Below the pieces are notes generated by a model. That model was not told the origin of the DNA, ran no database searches, and saw nothing but the letters and a program-made list of their open reading frames with translations. A stretch of DNA of 64,000 nucleotides from Pyramidobacter sp. C12-8 (GTDB lineage: Bacteria; Synergistota; Synergistia; Synergistales; Dethiosulfovibrionaceae), in contig NZ_MUHX01000008.1 in the NCBI RefSeq assembly GCF_002007215.1, forward strand, positions 1 through 64,000, written 5' to 3'. Every line of letters starts with the position of its first letter. Position 1 is the stretch's first letter. The position numbers were made by a program, and so were the translations under genes. Below, in pieces: positions 7,399 to 15,476 of this stretch.

Positions 7399-10300
7399 GT
7401 GCAGCTTGATTTCGAACGGGAAAATTTGCTTTCTCTCTACCGCAAGACGGACGGCGACGAGAAGCACGCCTTGCGGATCCTGGCGGCGGCGGTCGGCCCC
7501 GTCGCGGCGGGCGCGTACGAGACGATGCTCCATTCCCGAAAAGCGGCCCGCATCTCGCCGACTCTTCCCGGTTTCGACGCGGCGGCGGCGCTGCAGCGCT
7601 GGAAACGGCTCGGGCTGGCGGGGCGCGAGCGGGGAGCCGAGGGCGAAGGCTGGTCCGTCGTTCTGCCCATCCGCGAGCTGGTCGCCCGCGAAACGGTGCG
7701 CGAGAACTCCTTCGCGCTGTATTGCGAAGCCGTGGAGAGCAAACTGCATCTGCCCTCGCTGCGCGCCGAATTCAGCGGCGGCTATCGGGTGTTCAGAGAG
7801 CTCTGGCGCGCCGTGTACTTCCTGCGCAAATATTTTTATCTGGGCGACTCCGAAAGTTTCATCCAGCTGGGAGCGCTCGACTTCGCCGGCGGGGAAGCCA
7901 CCGAAGAGCAATGCCTGAGCGTTTTTGCCGCCGCGGTGCTGAACAACCCCTTCGACCGCGAGATGTTTCGCGCCCTGCCGAAAGTCATGCGCCCCTTTTT
8001 CCTCGAAACGCTGCATCTGACGAGAATGAGCCCGGAACTGCGCGCCTTTGCGACCGACGCCGAAGAAGAACTCTGCCGGTCCGGCGACTTTCCGGAGCTG
8101 GCGGCCCTGCTGGCCGACCAGTACTGCCATGCCGGGCTCTTCGCGAAGGCGATGGAGTTGCTGCCCAAGCTCGACGACGCCGGCCGCGACCGCCTGCAGG
8201 CGGTCGACGCTCTGGTGCGCGGCGACCTCGAAGCGGCGCGCAAAAGCTACGCGCGCCTGGCGCGTCGTCCCAAACGCCGCGCCGGCAAGGCTCCGCCGCC
8301 CGTCAACCTTTGGGATCCGTTTTACATCCCGGTGCTAGCGGCGCTGCGCGAAACGCCCGACAAGATCGCCGCCGCCGCGCACAAGGAAAGCAACCGCACC
8401 GAATGGGCGCGCGGCGGGCGCCTTTACGACGCGCTCGGCGTCCTCGCCAAAGGAAGTTCCGCCAATCAGGCGGCGCTGTTCGCCGAAGACGATTTGGTCA
8501 AGACGCTCGACAGGGCCGTTCGCTCCATGCTGTGCGCCCCCCCCCGCCAGGACGAGAAAGCGCTCGACGAGCGGCTCACGAAGCTGATGGACTCCCTCGG
8601 GCTCGGCGCGGCCGACCTGTGCCATCTGCTGCTGGCGGCGCGCTGGATCGCGCCCCGGCTGGCCAGAACGTGGCGGGCGTTCTACCGCATCGCGGCGTTC
8701 CACCTGAACAGCCTCGGCATGTCGTTCGTCGCCAGCGAGCTGGAAGCCGCCGGCGAAGCGCTGGCAAGCCGACAGGACGACGGCTGGCACCCGCTTCGCG
8801 ACCTGTTCAGCCCGCGTCCGCCGTGGGAGTGCGCCCTCGACGCGCTGGAATCGCTCGCCGGCGACGCCGGCGGAGTCCGGAAGAAAGGCGAACGCCGCCT
8901 CCTCTGGCTCGTCGAGATCGCCAGACCGGCGTGGCTGGAGGAGGACGAACCGATCGTCGCCGTGCGCCCGCTCGAACAGACGCTGCAGGCCTCGGGGAAA
9001 TGGAGCAAGGGGCGCGAGATCGCCCTCAGCTCCATCGCCAACGGGCTGGAACGCATCCCCAACCTGAGCGAGCAGGAACGCCGCGTCGCCGACGCCGTGT
9101 ACGATCGCGGCTCTTACGGCAAGTCGGAGCTGTGGCTGGACGGAATGCAGGCGCTGCACATCCTCGCCGGGCTGCCCAACCTCGTCCGCGCCGACGACTT
9201 TTCGCCGCTCGAAGTGGTCAAAATCGAGCCGCAACTGGAAGTGACCGCCGTCCCGTCCGGCTGCCGCATCCTCATGACGCCCGCCAACCCGCGGGGACGC
9301 GAATACGCGCTCAGCGAAGAGTCGCCGTCGCGGCTGCGCGTCACCCGTTTTTCGCCGGTGCATCTCAACATCCTCGCCATTCTCGGCGGCGAGGGCGCGC
9401 TCGTTCCCGAGGAAGCGCGCGCCCGCACGCTGAAGATCCTGTCCCGGCTGGCCGCGAACGTGACCGTGCAGTCCGAACTGGAGGGCGCGCCGCAGAGCGT
9501 CCCCGTCGAAGAAGCCAACGCGCGCCTGCACGTTCAGCTCTCGCCCTGCGGCGACGGCCTCAACGCGGAGATCGTGGTGCACCCGTTCGGCGGCGAGGGG
9601 TTGTCCTGCCGCCCCGGCGGCGGCGCGCCGACGCTGTTCGGCCTGAAAAAGGACGACGCGGGGAACGAGCGGCGCGTGCAGGTCAAACGCGACCTCGCCG
9701 CCGAAGCGCGGAAGACGAAGGAACTTTTCGCCGCCTGCCCGGCGCTGGCCGAAAACGGCGATCCCGACGACGGGCGCGCGCAGCTCGCCGCTCCCGACGC
9801 GTGCCTCGAACTGCTTTTGCAGCTGCAAAAAATCCCCGACGTGACCGTCGAATGGCCGCGCGGCGGCGCCATGACCGTGCGCCGCGAGCTGGACGGAAGC
9901 GCCATGCTCGGCGCGGTCCAAAGCGGCGGTACCGACTGGTTCGCGCTCTCCGGCACCGTCGCCGTGGACCGCGAACTGACGCTGTCGCTGCGCCAGCTCA
10001 TGGATCTGCTGCGGCAGCGCAAAGGCCGCTTCGTCCCCGTCGGCGCGGGGCAGTTCGCGGCGCTGACGCGGGAATTCCAGCGCCGCCTGGAAACGCTCGA
10101 CTCCCTGACCGACGCCAAGGGGCAGGAACTGCGCGTGCCGGCGCTGGCCGCCGCGGCCGTGGCGGAGCTGTTCGACGAAGGCGCTTTGGCCGCCGACAAA
10201 AAATGGCGCGAGCTGTGCGAGCGCTTCGACGAAGCGAGGGATCTCGCGCCCGAAGCGCCGCGCGCGCTGTGCGCGCAGCTGCGCCCCTACCAGCTGGAAG

Positions 10301-11658
10301 GATTCCGCTGGCTGGCGCGTCTCGCTCACTGGGGCGCGGGCGCCTGTCTGGCCGACGACATGGGGTTGGGCAAAACCGTGCAGACGCTGGCGCTGCTGCT
10401 GTACCGCGCCGAGGGCGGCCCGGCGCTCGTGGCCGCGCCCACGTCGGTCTGCGGCAACTGGATCGAGGAGGCGGCGCGTTTCGCGCCGACGCTGAACGTC
10501 GTCGATTACCGCAGCGCCGGGCGCGAAAAGGCGCTCGCCACGCTCAAGCCCTTCGACGTCGTGCTGGCGTCTTATGGCCTGCTGCAGAGCGACGCGGAGT
10601 CGTTCGCGCAGAAACGGTGGCACACGGTCGTGCTCGACGAGGCGCAGGCGGTCAAGAACATGTCCACCAAGCGTTCCGCCGCCGTCATGGGGCTGCAGGG
10701 CGACTTCCGCATGATCATGACCGGCACACCGGTCGAAAACCGCCTCGGCGAGCTGTGGAACCTGTTCCGCTTCCTCAACCCCGGCCTGCTCGGCTCGCTG
10801 GAGCGCTTCAACCGGCGTTTCGCTTCGCCCATCGCCGCGGGCGACGACGGCGCGCGGGGCCGTCTGCGCCGGGTGATCGCGCCGTTCCTGCTGCGCCGCG
10901 TCAAGGAGCAGGTGCTCGACGACCTGCCCGAGCGCACCGAAGTGACGCGCCGCATCGAACTGAGCCCGCAGGAATCGGCGTTCTACGAAGCGCTGCGCCA
11001 GTCCGCCGTCGAGGCCATCGACGCCGCCGGAAACTCTCCGGAGGCGGACAAGCGCTTCGCCATCTTCGCCCAGCTAATGAAGCTCCGCCGCTGCTGCTGC
11101 GCCGTCAAGCTCGTGTCGGAAAGCGTGGGCGCGGCGATCCCCTCTTCCAAGCTCGAAGCGCTGCTCGAACTTGTTGCCGAACTGCGCGAAAGCGGGCATC
11201 GCGCCCTGATCTTCAGTCAGTTCACCGACTATCTGCGCCTGATCGAACGGGCGCTCGCGGAACGGGGCGTGCCCTGTCTCTATCTGGACGGCGCCACGCC
11301 GCCGGGCAGACGCGCCGAACTGGTGCGCGCGTTCCAAGCCGGACGCGGCGACTGCTTTTTGATCAGCCTGCGCGCCGGCGCCACGGGGCTGAACCTGACC
11401 GGCGCCGATTTCGTCGTCCACATGGATCCGTGGTGGAACCCCGCCGTCGAGGACCAGGCCTCGGACCGCGCCTACCGCATCGGCCAGACGCGCCCGGTCG
11501 CCGTCTATCGCTTCGTGGCCGCCCGCACCGTGGAGGAGAAGATCGTCGACCTGCACCGCCTCAAGCGCCGCCTCGCCGACAGCCTGCTCGAAGGCGCGGA
11601 CACGCCGCGTTCGCTCGATCTCGAGGCGCTGGCGGCGCTGATCCGCGACGAAGCGTGA
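7399..11658 (+). CDS. SNF2/SWI2-family DNA-dependent ATPase (helicase-like), 1419 aa
   Basis: The C-terminal third is a Snf2 motor. It contains DDMGLGKT at about residues 981-988 (motif I), LDEAQ at about 1079 (motif II), MTGTPVENRLGELW (motif III), and in the second RecA lobe LRAGATGLNLTGADFV and DQASDRAYRIGQTRPV (motifs V and VI, about 1330-1360). Such proteins translocate on double-stranded DNA and remodel protein-DNA complexes; bacterial RapA/HepA-like members act in transcription or repair. The first 900 residues match nothing I recognise; SNF2 bacterial proteins often carry variable N-termini. The start is GTG with CAGGTG seven bases upstream. It heads a plus-strand run with a CobU-like protein and a uracil-DNA glycosylase in a mostly minus-strand region. 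Confidence 0.88.
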   Translation: MQLDFERENLLSLYRKTDGDEKHALRILAAAVGPVAAGAYETMLHSRKAARISPTLPGFDAAAALQRWKRLGLAGRERGAEGEGWSVVLPIRELVARETVRENSFALYCEAVESKLHLPSLRAEFSGGYRVFRELWRAVYFLRKYFYLGDSESFIQLGALDFAGGEATEEQCLSVFAAAVLNNPFDREMFRALPKVMRPFFLETLHLTRMSPELRAFATDAEEELCRSGDFPELAALLADQYCHAGLFAKAMELLPKLDDAGRDRLQAVDALVRGDLEAARKSYARLARRPKRRAGKAPPPVNLWDPFYIPVLAALRETPDKIAAAAHKESNRTEWARGGRLYDALGVLAKGSSANQAALFAEDDLVKTLDRAVRSMLCAPPRQDEKALDERLTKLMDSLGLGAADLCHLLLAARWIAPRLARTWRAFYRIAAFHLNSLGMSFVASELEAAGEALASRQDDGWHPLRDLFSPRPPWECALDALESLAGDAGGVRKKGERRLLWLVEIARPAWLEEDEPIVAVRPLEQTLQASGKWSKGREIALSSIANGLERIPNLSEQERRVADAVYDRGSYGKSELWLDGMQALHILAGLPNLVRADDFSPLEVVKIEPQLEVTAVPSGCRILMTPANPRGREYALSEESPSRLRVTRFSPVHLNILAILGGEGALVPEEARARTLKILSRLAANVTVQSELEGAPQSVPVEEANARLHVQLSPCGDGLNAEIVVHPFGGEGLSCRPGGGAPTLFGLKKDDAGNERRVQVKRDLAAEARKTKELFAACPALAENGDPDDGRAQLAAPDACLELLLQLQKIPDVTVEWPRGGAMTVRRELDGSAMLGAVQSGGTDWFALSGTVAVDRELTLSLRQLMDLLRQRKGRFVPVGAGQFAALTREFQRRLETLDSLTDAKGQELRVPALAAAAVAELFDEGALAADKKWRELCERFDEARDLAPEAPRALCAQLRPYQLEGFRWLARLAHWGAGACLADDMGLGKTVQTLALLLYRAEGGPALVAAPTSVCGNWIEEAARFAPTLNVVDYRSAGREKALATLKPFDVVLASYGLLQSDAESFAQKRWHTVVLDEAQAVKNMSTKRSAAVMGLQGDFRMIMTGTPVENRLGELWNLFRFLNPGLLGSLERFNRRFASPIAAGDDGARGRLRRVIAPFLLRRVKEQVLDDLPERTEVTRRIELSPQESAFYEALRQSAVEAIDAAGNSPEADKRFAIFAQLMKLRRCCCAVKLVSESVGAAIPSSKLEALLELVAELRESGHRALIFSQFTDYLRLIERALAERGVPCLYLDGATPPGRRAELVRAFQAGRGDCFLISLRAGATGLNLTGADFVVHMDPWWNPAVEDQASDRAYRIGQTRPVAVYRFVAARTVEEKIVDLHRLKRRLADSLLEGADTPRSLDLEALAALIRDEA

Positions 11659-11714
11659 GAAAGCGGCGCGTCCGCCGCGCCGGCAAAAATTTTCGATTGA
11701 AGGAGGCGTTACGC

Positions 11715-12254
11715 ATGAACAGCGAATGGAGGTCGCCCTCGGGCGTCCAGGTCCGCATGGTGACGGGAGGATGGCGCAGCGGCGCCAGCGCTTTCGCGCT
11801 GAAACTGGCGCAGGACTGGGAGCGGAAAACGATCGTCTCCGCCCAGACCTCCACCGAGGAAGACATGCTGGAGCACATCGCGCTCTATCAAAAAGGCCTC
11901 GACGACGGCTGCGAAACCATCGTCGAGGGCGTTCATCTCGACCAGGCGCTCGACAAGGTCCGCGGCGGCGTGTGCATCGTCGACGACCTCGGCGCCTGGG
12001 TGAGCAACCTGACGAGCGGCAGTTTCCGCTTCACCGGCGAGACCTGTCCCGAGATCGAAGCGTTCGTCAGAAAACTGCGCCGGCCGCCCTGCGAGGTGAT
12101 CGTCGTCACCCGCGAGCTGGGCATGGGACTGCCGTCCGACCGGATCGCCGAGCGGCGCTACCGCGACGTCGTCGGCCGCCTCAACCAGCGCATCGCCGCC
12201 TTGGCCGCCTCGGTCTACCTGTGCGTCAGCGGGCTGCCGCTCAAGCTCAAATAA
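11715..12254 (+). CDS. CobU-like protein with degenerate P-loop
   Basis: A 179-residue homologue of adenosylcobinamide kinase/guanylyltransferase (CobU). The framework is clear: VTGGWRSGAS at residues 16-25, VDDLGAWVSNL, VTRELGMGLP, the ERRYRDVVGRLNQRIA helix and the C-terminal VSGLPLKLK. CobU has GGARSGKS; here the catalytic P-loop lysine is alanine (A24, codon GCC). The histidine region that takes the guanylyl group in CobU is also not obvious. Kinase activity is therefore doubtful. No other cobalamin genes are in the window. AGGAGG precedes the ATG by eight bases. It lies 56 bases after the SNF2 gene and 44 before the uracil-DNA glycosylase gene. Confidence 0.8.
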   Translation: MNSEWRSPSGVQVRMVTGGWRSGASAFALKLAQDWERKTIVSAQTSTEEDMLEHIALYQKGLDDGCETIVEGVHLDQALDKVRGGVCIVDDLGAWVSNLTSGSFRFTGETCPEIEAFVRKLRRPPCEVIVVTRELGMGLPSDRIAERRYRDVVGRLNQRIAALAASVYLCVSGLPLKLK

Positions 12255-12298
12255 TTCGTGTATAATACCCTCGAGAACTTTTCCGGGGAGGGATCCGC

Positions 12299-12904
12299 AT
12301 GTCCGCACTCAGCGCGCTTCATCAGCGCGTCTGCCAATGTCGCAGCTGTCCGCTGGGACAGGCCGACGGCGTCCGCGAGGACGGCTCCGCCTTTTATCAC
12401 GTGCCCGGCGAAGGGCCCGAAAACGCCCGCCTCATGATCGTCGGCGAAGCGCCCGGCGCCGAAGAGGAGCGCACCGGCCGCCCCTTCGTCGGCCGTTCCG
12501 GCCGTCTGCTCACCGAAATCCTCGCCGCGGCGGGTTTGGAGCGCGAAGAGATCTTCATCACCAGCGTGTGCAAATGCCGGCCGCCGAAAAACCGCACCCC
12601 GCTGCGGACGGAGATCGCCGCCTGCCTGCCGTGGCTCACCGCCCAGTTCGAGGCGGTCCGTCCGCATCTGGTGCTTGCCGTCGGCAACGTGCCTTCGCAG
12701 ACCCTGCTCGGCGTCAGGACCGGCATCAACGAGCTGCGCGGCCGCTTTCATCAATTTGCGTGGAACGGCCGAACCATGACGCTGCGGCCGCTGTTCCACC
12801 CCGCCTACCTGCTGCGCAACCCGCGCCGCGTCGAGGGCTCGCCGTGGGACAAAATGCTCCGCGACCTGGTCGAAGCGCGCGACTTTCTCGCCGGGCGAGG
12901 TTGA
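12299..12904 (+). CDS. Family 4 uracil-DNA glycosylase (4Fe-4S)
   Basis: A 201-residue enzyme that removes uracil from DNA, starting base-excision repair of deaminated cytosine. The iron-sulphur ligands expected for family 4 are present as C14, C17, C93 and C109, with the family spacing of 16 between the last two. The active-site loop GEAPGAEEE begins at residue 49 and the leucine-loop region LFHPAYLLRNP lies near 165-175. GGGAGG is upstream of the ATG, and a TATAAT at 12261-12266 could give it its own transcript. It ends before the bidirectional terminator at 12949-12994. Confidence 0.9.
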   Translation: MSALSALHQRVCQCRSCPLGQADGVREDGSAFYHVPGEGPENARLMIVGEAPGAEEERTGRPFVGRSGRLLTEILAAAGLEREEIFITSVCKCRPPKNRTPLRTEIAACLPWLTAQFEAVRPHLVLAVGNVPSQTLLGVRTGINELRGRFHQFAWNGRTMTLRPLFHPAYLLRNPRRVEGSPWDKMLRDLVEARDFLAGRG

Positions 12905-12948
12905 GCGCGCCGCCGGACGGGAGCCGCCGCAAAGACGCGAAAAAAATC

Positions 12949-12994
12949 AAAAAAGGTCTCGTCTGGAATGCGCATTCCAGACGAGACCTTTTTT
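12949..12994. terminator. Bidirectional terminator, 46-bp perfect palindrome
   Basis: The sequence 12949-12994 is a perfect inverted repeat with no spacer, with A-runs and T-runs at its ends. It lies between the convergent uracil-DNA glycosylase and RelE-like genes, so it can terminate both. Confidence 0.85.
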
Positions 12995-12997
12995 ATA

Positions 12998-13267
12998 CTA
13001 ATTCTTGTAAATGCTTCCACGTGGGCCGACATCGAGAATCAAGATTGTTAAAATGCCGTGTTCTATTTTGACAATGACTCTGTAATCCCCAACGCGATAA
13101 CGATACAATCCGGCGAGATTCCCTTTCAGGTTCTTGCCGCTTTGCTGCACCTCTTCTTTACAGGCCAACTCTTCTTCAATCCATTTTCTAATACGTTCGC
13201 GAATTGGCCTGTCAAGTCTTGCCATTGCTTTAATCGCCGCTTTAGCGTAGCTGATTTTATACAACAC
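12998..13267 (-). CDS. RelE/ParE-family toxin
   Basis: An 89-residue protein with the RelE-fold pattern: N-terminal MLYKISYAKAAIKAMARLD, a basic helix (RERIRKWIEEEL), the core LKGNLAGLYRYRVGDYRVIV and a C-terminal strand plus DVGPRGSIYKN. RelE-type toxins cut mRNA at the ribosome, ParE-type inhibit gyrase; this sequence, with its YRYRVGDYRVI core, looks RelE-like. The gene lies five bases after the antitoxin gene. Composition is lower in GC than the core genes. Confidence 0.85.
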   Translation of the reverse strand: MLYKISYAKAAIKAMARLDRPIRERIRKWIEEELACKEEVQQSGKNLKGNLAGLYRYRVGDYRVIVKIEHGILTILILDVGPRGSIYKN

Positions 13268-13272
13268 TGGAA

Positions 13273-13536
13273 TTAGCGTTCCTTATCGCTTTGTTCCCAA
13301 ACTGCACGCGCTTCTTCGGGCGTATAGACCGTTGGGTCTGCTTCGTATTCTGCAAGGGCTTTCATCGCGGCTTGGCGATCTTCTTCGTCTTCTATCCAAT
13401 CTGCTATACGCGCCGCGATACATTCAGATATTGTCAGGTCTTTCGCGGCTGCATAGCCTTGAAGAAAGACGAGCGTTTGTGAAGGGATTGCGATTTCAAT
13501 ACTTGTTGTTTCCTGCGGCGTTGAAATATTAGGCAT
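13273..13536 (-). CDS. RelB/DUF6290-like antitoxin
   Basis: An 87-residue acidic protein upstream of the toxin. Residues 10-50 (TSIEIAIPSQTLVFLQGYAA, then TISECIAARIADWIEDEED) look like a ribbon-helix-helix DNA-binding domain. The acidic C-terminus (EYEADPTVYTPEEARAVWEQ) is the usual toxin-binding tail. GAGGTG is seven bases before the ATG. By analogy with RelBE it should neutralise the toxin and repress its own promoter. Confidence 0.8.
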   Translation of the reverse strand: MPNISTPQETTSIEIAIPSQTLVFLQGYAAAKDLTISECIAARIADWIEDEEDRQAAMKALAEYEADPTVYTPEEARAVWEQSDKER

Positions 13537-13601
13537 GATATGTCACCTCATTGTTTGAGTGTACGAGAATGCGATGTAGTATATTTCTCCACGACGAAGG
13601 T

Positions 13602-13763
13602 TCATTCTCCGCTTTCTCCAATCTGCTTACACATAAGCGCTACAAGTTCGTTCGCGTTCTCGTTTTCAGCACAGGCTTCAACAAGTACGGCGTTGTCATA
13701 ACGACGCTTCCGCTGTGCTGCGCGAAACCGTAATGAGTGCAGCTCTTTTCTTTTGGTAAGCAT
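13602..13763 (-). CDS. Small basic hypothetical protein upstream of the toxin-antitoxin pair
   Basis: A 53-residue frame (MLTKRKELHSLRFRAAQRKR at the N-terminus, then an acidic half EACAENENANELVALMCKQ). The split of basic and acidic halves and the coding-like codon pattern support it. A GAGAG about 11 bases before the ATG is only a weak ribosome site. It is co-directional with the antitoxin gene, 65 bases upstream. No family is recognised. Confidence 0.4.
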   Translation of the reverse strand: MLTKRKELHSLRFRAAQRKRRYDNAVLVEACAENENANELVALMCKQIGESGE

Positions 13764-14168
13764 ACGCTGTCATCTCTCTTATTTTGTCGGCTTTACCTAA
13801 TGTTATATTATCGTTCCTTTCCGAAAACTGCAATAGGATATTACATCATATCTTTAATAATGAGTGTAATTTCGTATCCGAACAGGTAAAACTTCTTGAC
13901 TCTAAATGTTTTTACACGTATACGACTGTCCCTGTTAAGACAGTTAAATGTACAGGTATTACCGCAATATGTCCATGATTCAAGGAATACGATGTCGAAG
14001 CAAGTCGTCCCTGCGCGGAGGGAAAACGGTCTGAGACGACTTCAGAATTACTGAAATTGGGGGGCGTGAACCGCGCCCCCCTTACGAATGGAGAGAAGAC
14101 GGCCTGCATAATTTGCAGAGCCTTTTCATCTTCAAGTTGGTCTTGCACGAGGGGAAGATGAGGACGTA
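13764..14168. other. AT-rich stretch without a supported gene
   Basis: This part is markedly richer in A and T than the rest of the window. A G6/C6 hairpin (GGGGGGCG pairing with CGCCCCCC) lies at 14058-14080. A 78-codon minus-strand frame (13912-14148) has no good ribosome site and is not supported. It is possibly foreign or decayed DNA. Confidence 0.45.
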
Positions 14169-14333
14169 GATAATACTCATACTAATTCTTGATAAAAAGC
14201 ATTAACATAGTTTACTGGGCGCCGCGAGGGAGTTCAGTCGCTCAGAACTACCTCGACTGCTGCGCAGCTCGCTTTGTGAATCTCCCTCGCAACCCCCTTG
14301 TGCTCGGCCTTTTAATGGAGAAAGAGTATTATC
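14169..14333 (+). repeat. Interspersed structured repeat, copy 1
   Basis: One of three related elements (others at 22981-23142 and 38890-39041, both inverted relative to this one). It is bounded by a perfect 10-bp inverted repeat, 14169-14178 with 14324-14333. The common left end reads ATACTAATTCTTGATAAA. A long-range stem pairs GCGAGGGAG (14224-14232) with CTCCCTCGC (14282-14290). No protein is encoded. It may be a MITE-like element or carry a structured RNA. Confidence 0.75.
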
Positions 14334-14421
14334 TTGGAGTTCTGCCGCGGTGGGCGGGGCCTTCTTGCTTTTCTTCGCGCCGTGCCGCGGCTTTCCCCGC
14401 ATCCTTCCGCGCCGTTGCCGT

Positions 14422-14451
14422 TTGACGGAGTTTCGTGTAGAATTATATTAT
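14422..14451 (+). promoter_or_regulatory. Promoter of the LysR-family gene
   Basis: TTGACG (14422-14427) is followed by overlapping -10 candidates TATATT (14444) and TATTAT (14446), with spacers of 16 or 18. The start codon is at 14480. Confidence 0.6.
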
Positions 14452-14479
14452 AGATTTCAGTTATAAAGGAGTGCTTTCT

Positions 14480-15352
14480 ATGGAACTCTTTCATTTGCGG
14501 TACTTTATGACTGTCGCTAAATACGAAAACTTCTCGAAGGCCGCCGAGGAACTGTACATCTCCCAGCCGTCGATCAGCAAGGCCGTGCTCTCGCTGGAGA
14601 AGGAGCTCGGCGTCTCGCTGTTCCTGCGCAAAGGCAAGCGCGTGCAGCTCAACGACACGGGGCTGGCGCTGAAGCGCAAGCTCGAGCCCGTGATGAGCAT
14701 CCTCGACAATCTCTCCAAGGAGCTCAGGGTCGTAGCGGGACATTCGCGCTCGACCATCGTCTTCAACGTGCTGGCCGGCTCGTCGCTGCTGCCCGACATC
14801 CTCCTCAAGTTCAAGGCCATGCATCCCTTCATCGACTTCCAGATCATCCAGAACGCCCGCACCACCAAGTGCGACCTCTGCATGCGCACGGCGTTGCCCG
14901 ACGCGGCGCCGGAGAACAGCCGCGTGGTCATGAACGAGGAGATCCTGCTGGCCGTCCCCATGCAGTCCCATCTGGCGCTGAAAGAGTCGGTGCGGCTCAA
15001 GGACCTGCGCAACGAGAACTTCATCATGCTCGGCAAGCGCAGCCCGATGCGCGAGATCGCCGACCGCTTTTTCGCGCTGTGCGGCTTCGTCCCGCACGTG
15101 GGATTCGAAAGCGACAATCCCGGCACGATCCGCGGCCTCGTCAGCGCCGGCCTGGGCATCTCGTTCTGGCCGGAAGCCACGTGGGGGCATCTGGCCACCG
15201 ACAAGGCGCGGCTGGTGCACATCTCCGACCCGCTGTGCAGCCGCAACATCTACATCACCTGCGACGAACGCGGCAAACTCAACGACCAGACGCGAATGTT
15301 CCTCGACTTCGTCGTCGACTATTTCCACGGTCTTCTGAAAAAAGCTCGTTAA
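14480..15352 (+). CDS. LysR-family transcriptional regulator
   Basis: A 290-residue regulator. The N-terminal winged helix-turn-helix (residues 1-60: ELFHLRYFMTVAKYENFSKA, then SQPSISKAVLSLEKELGVSL) is classic LysR. A linker helix and a periplasmic-binding-protein-like effector domain (about 90-285) follow. ATG 14480 has AAGGAG eight bases upstream; the GTG at 14471 overlaps that site. LysR regulators usually act on a divergent neighbour, but the divergent side here is repeat and AT-rich DNA, so no target is evident. The gene ends next to a parS site and a shared terminator. Confidence 0.9.
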   Translation: MELFHLRYFMTVAKYENFSKAAEELYISQPSISKAVLSLEKELGVSLFLRKGKRVQLNDTGLALKRKLEPVMSILDNLSKELRVVAGHSRSTIVFNVLAGSSLLPDILLKFKAMHPFIDFQIIQNARTTKCDLCMRTALPDAAPENSRVVMNEEILLAVPMQSHLALKESVRLKDLRNENFIMLGKRSPMREIADRFFALCGFVPHVGFESDNPGTIRGLVSAGLGISFWPEATWGHLATDKARLVHISDPLCSRNIYITCDERGKLNDQTRMFLDFVVDYFHGLLKKAR

Positions 15353-15380
15353 AAAAAGCCGCGCCGCCTCCGCCGGGCAA

Positions 15381-15396
15381 TGTTCCACGTGGAACA
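15381..15396. other. parS site (ParB-binding palindrome)
   Basis: TGTTCCACGTGGAACA is a perfect 16-bp palindrome fitting the ParB consensus TGTTnCACGTGnAACA. The same sequence, also preceded by GGCAA, occurs at 61007-61022. It lies in the intergenic gap between two convergent genes, as expected for a chromosomal centromere-like site. Confidence 0.85.
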
Positions 15397-15400
15397 ACGA

Positions 15401-15448
15401 AAGCGGGCGGAAGCCGATGAGTCAGATTTCATCGGCTTCCGCCCGCTT
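15401..15448. terminator. Bidirectional terminator between lysR and an unknown gene
   Basis: A perfect 20-bp stem (15401-15420 with 15429-15448) with an eight-base loop lies between convergent genes ending at 15352 and 15477. It sits five bases from the parS palindrome. Confidence 0.8.
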
Positions 15449-15476
15449 TGCGTCGTTCAGGGGCAAAATGCCCGCA

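Noticed and set aside
7722-12254. A 1510-codon plus-strand frame through the SNF2 gene into the CobU-like gene
   Set aside because: Only its last 179 codons (from 11715) form a real protein. The earlier part is an Arg/Ala-rich shadow of the SNF2 gene in another frame.
12261-12266. A TATAAT just upstream of the uracil-DNA glycosylase gene
   Set aside because: No acceptable -35 hexamer lies 16-18 bases upstream, so an independent promoter is not claimed.
12996-13015. A 13-base match to the repeat end (ATACTAATTCTTG) at the relE stop
   Set aside because: The match stops there and encodes the normal RelE C-terminus (IYKN), so it is probably chance rather than a fourth repeat copy.
13912-14148. 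A 78-codon minus-strand frame in the AT-rich stretch
   Set aside because: It has no convincing ribosome site, spans a G6/C6 hairpin and matches no family I know.
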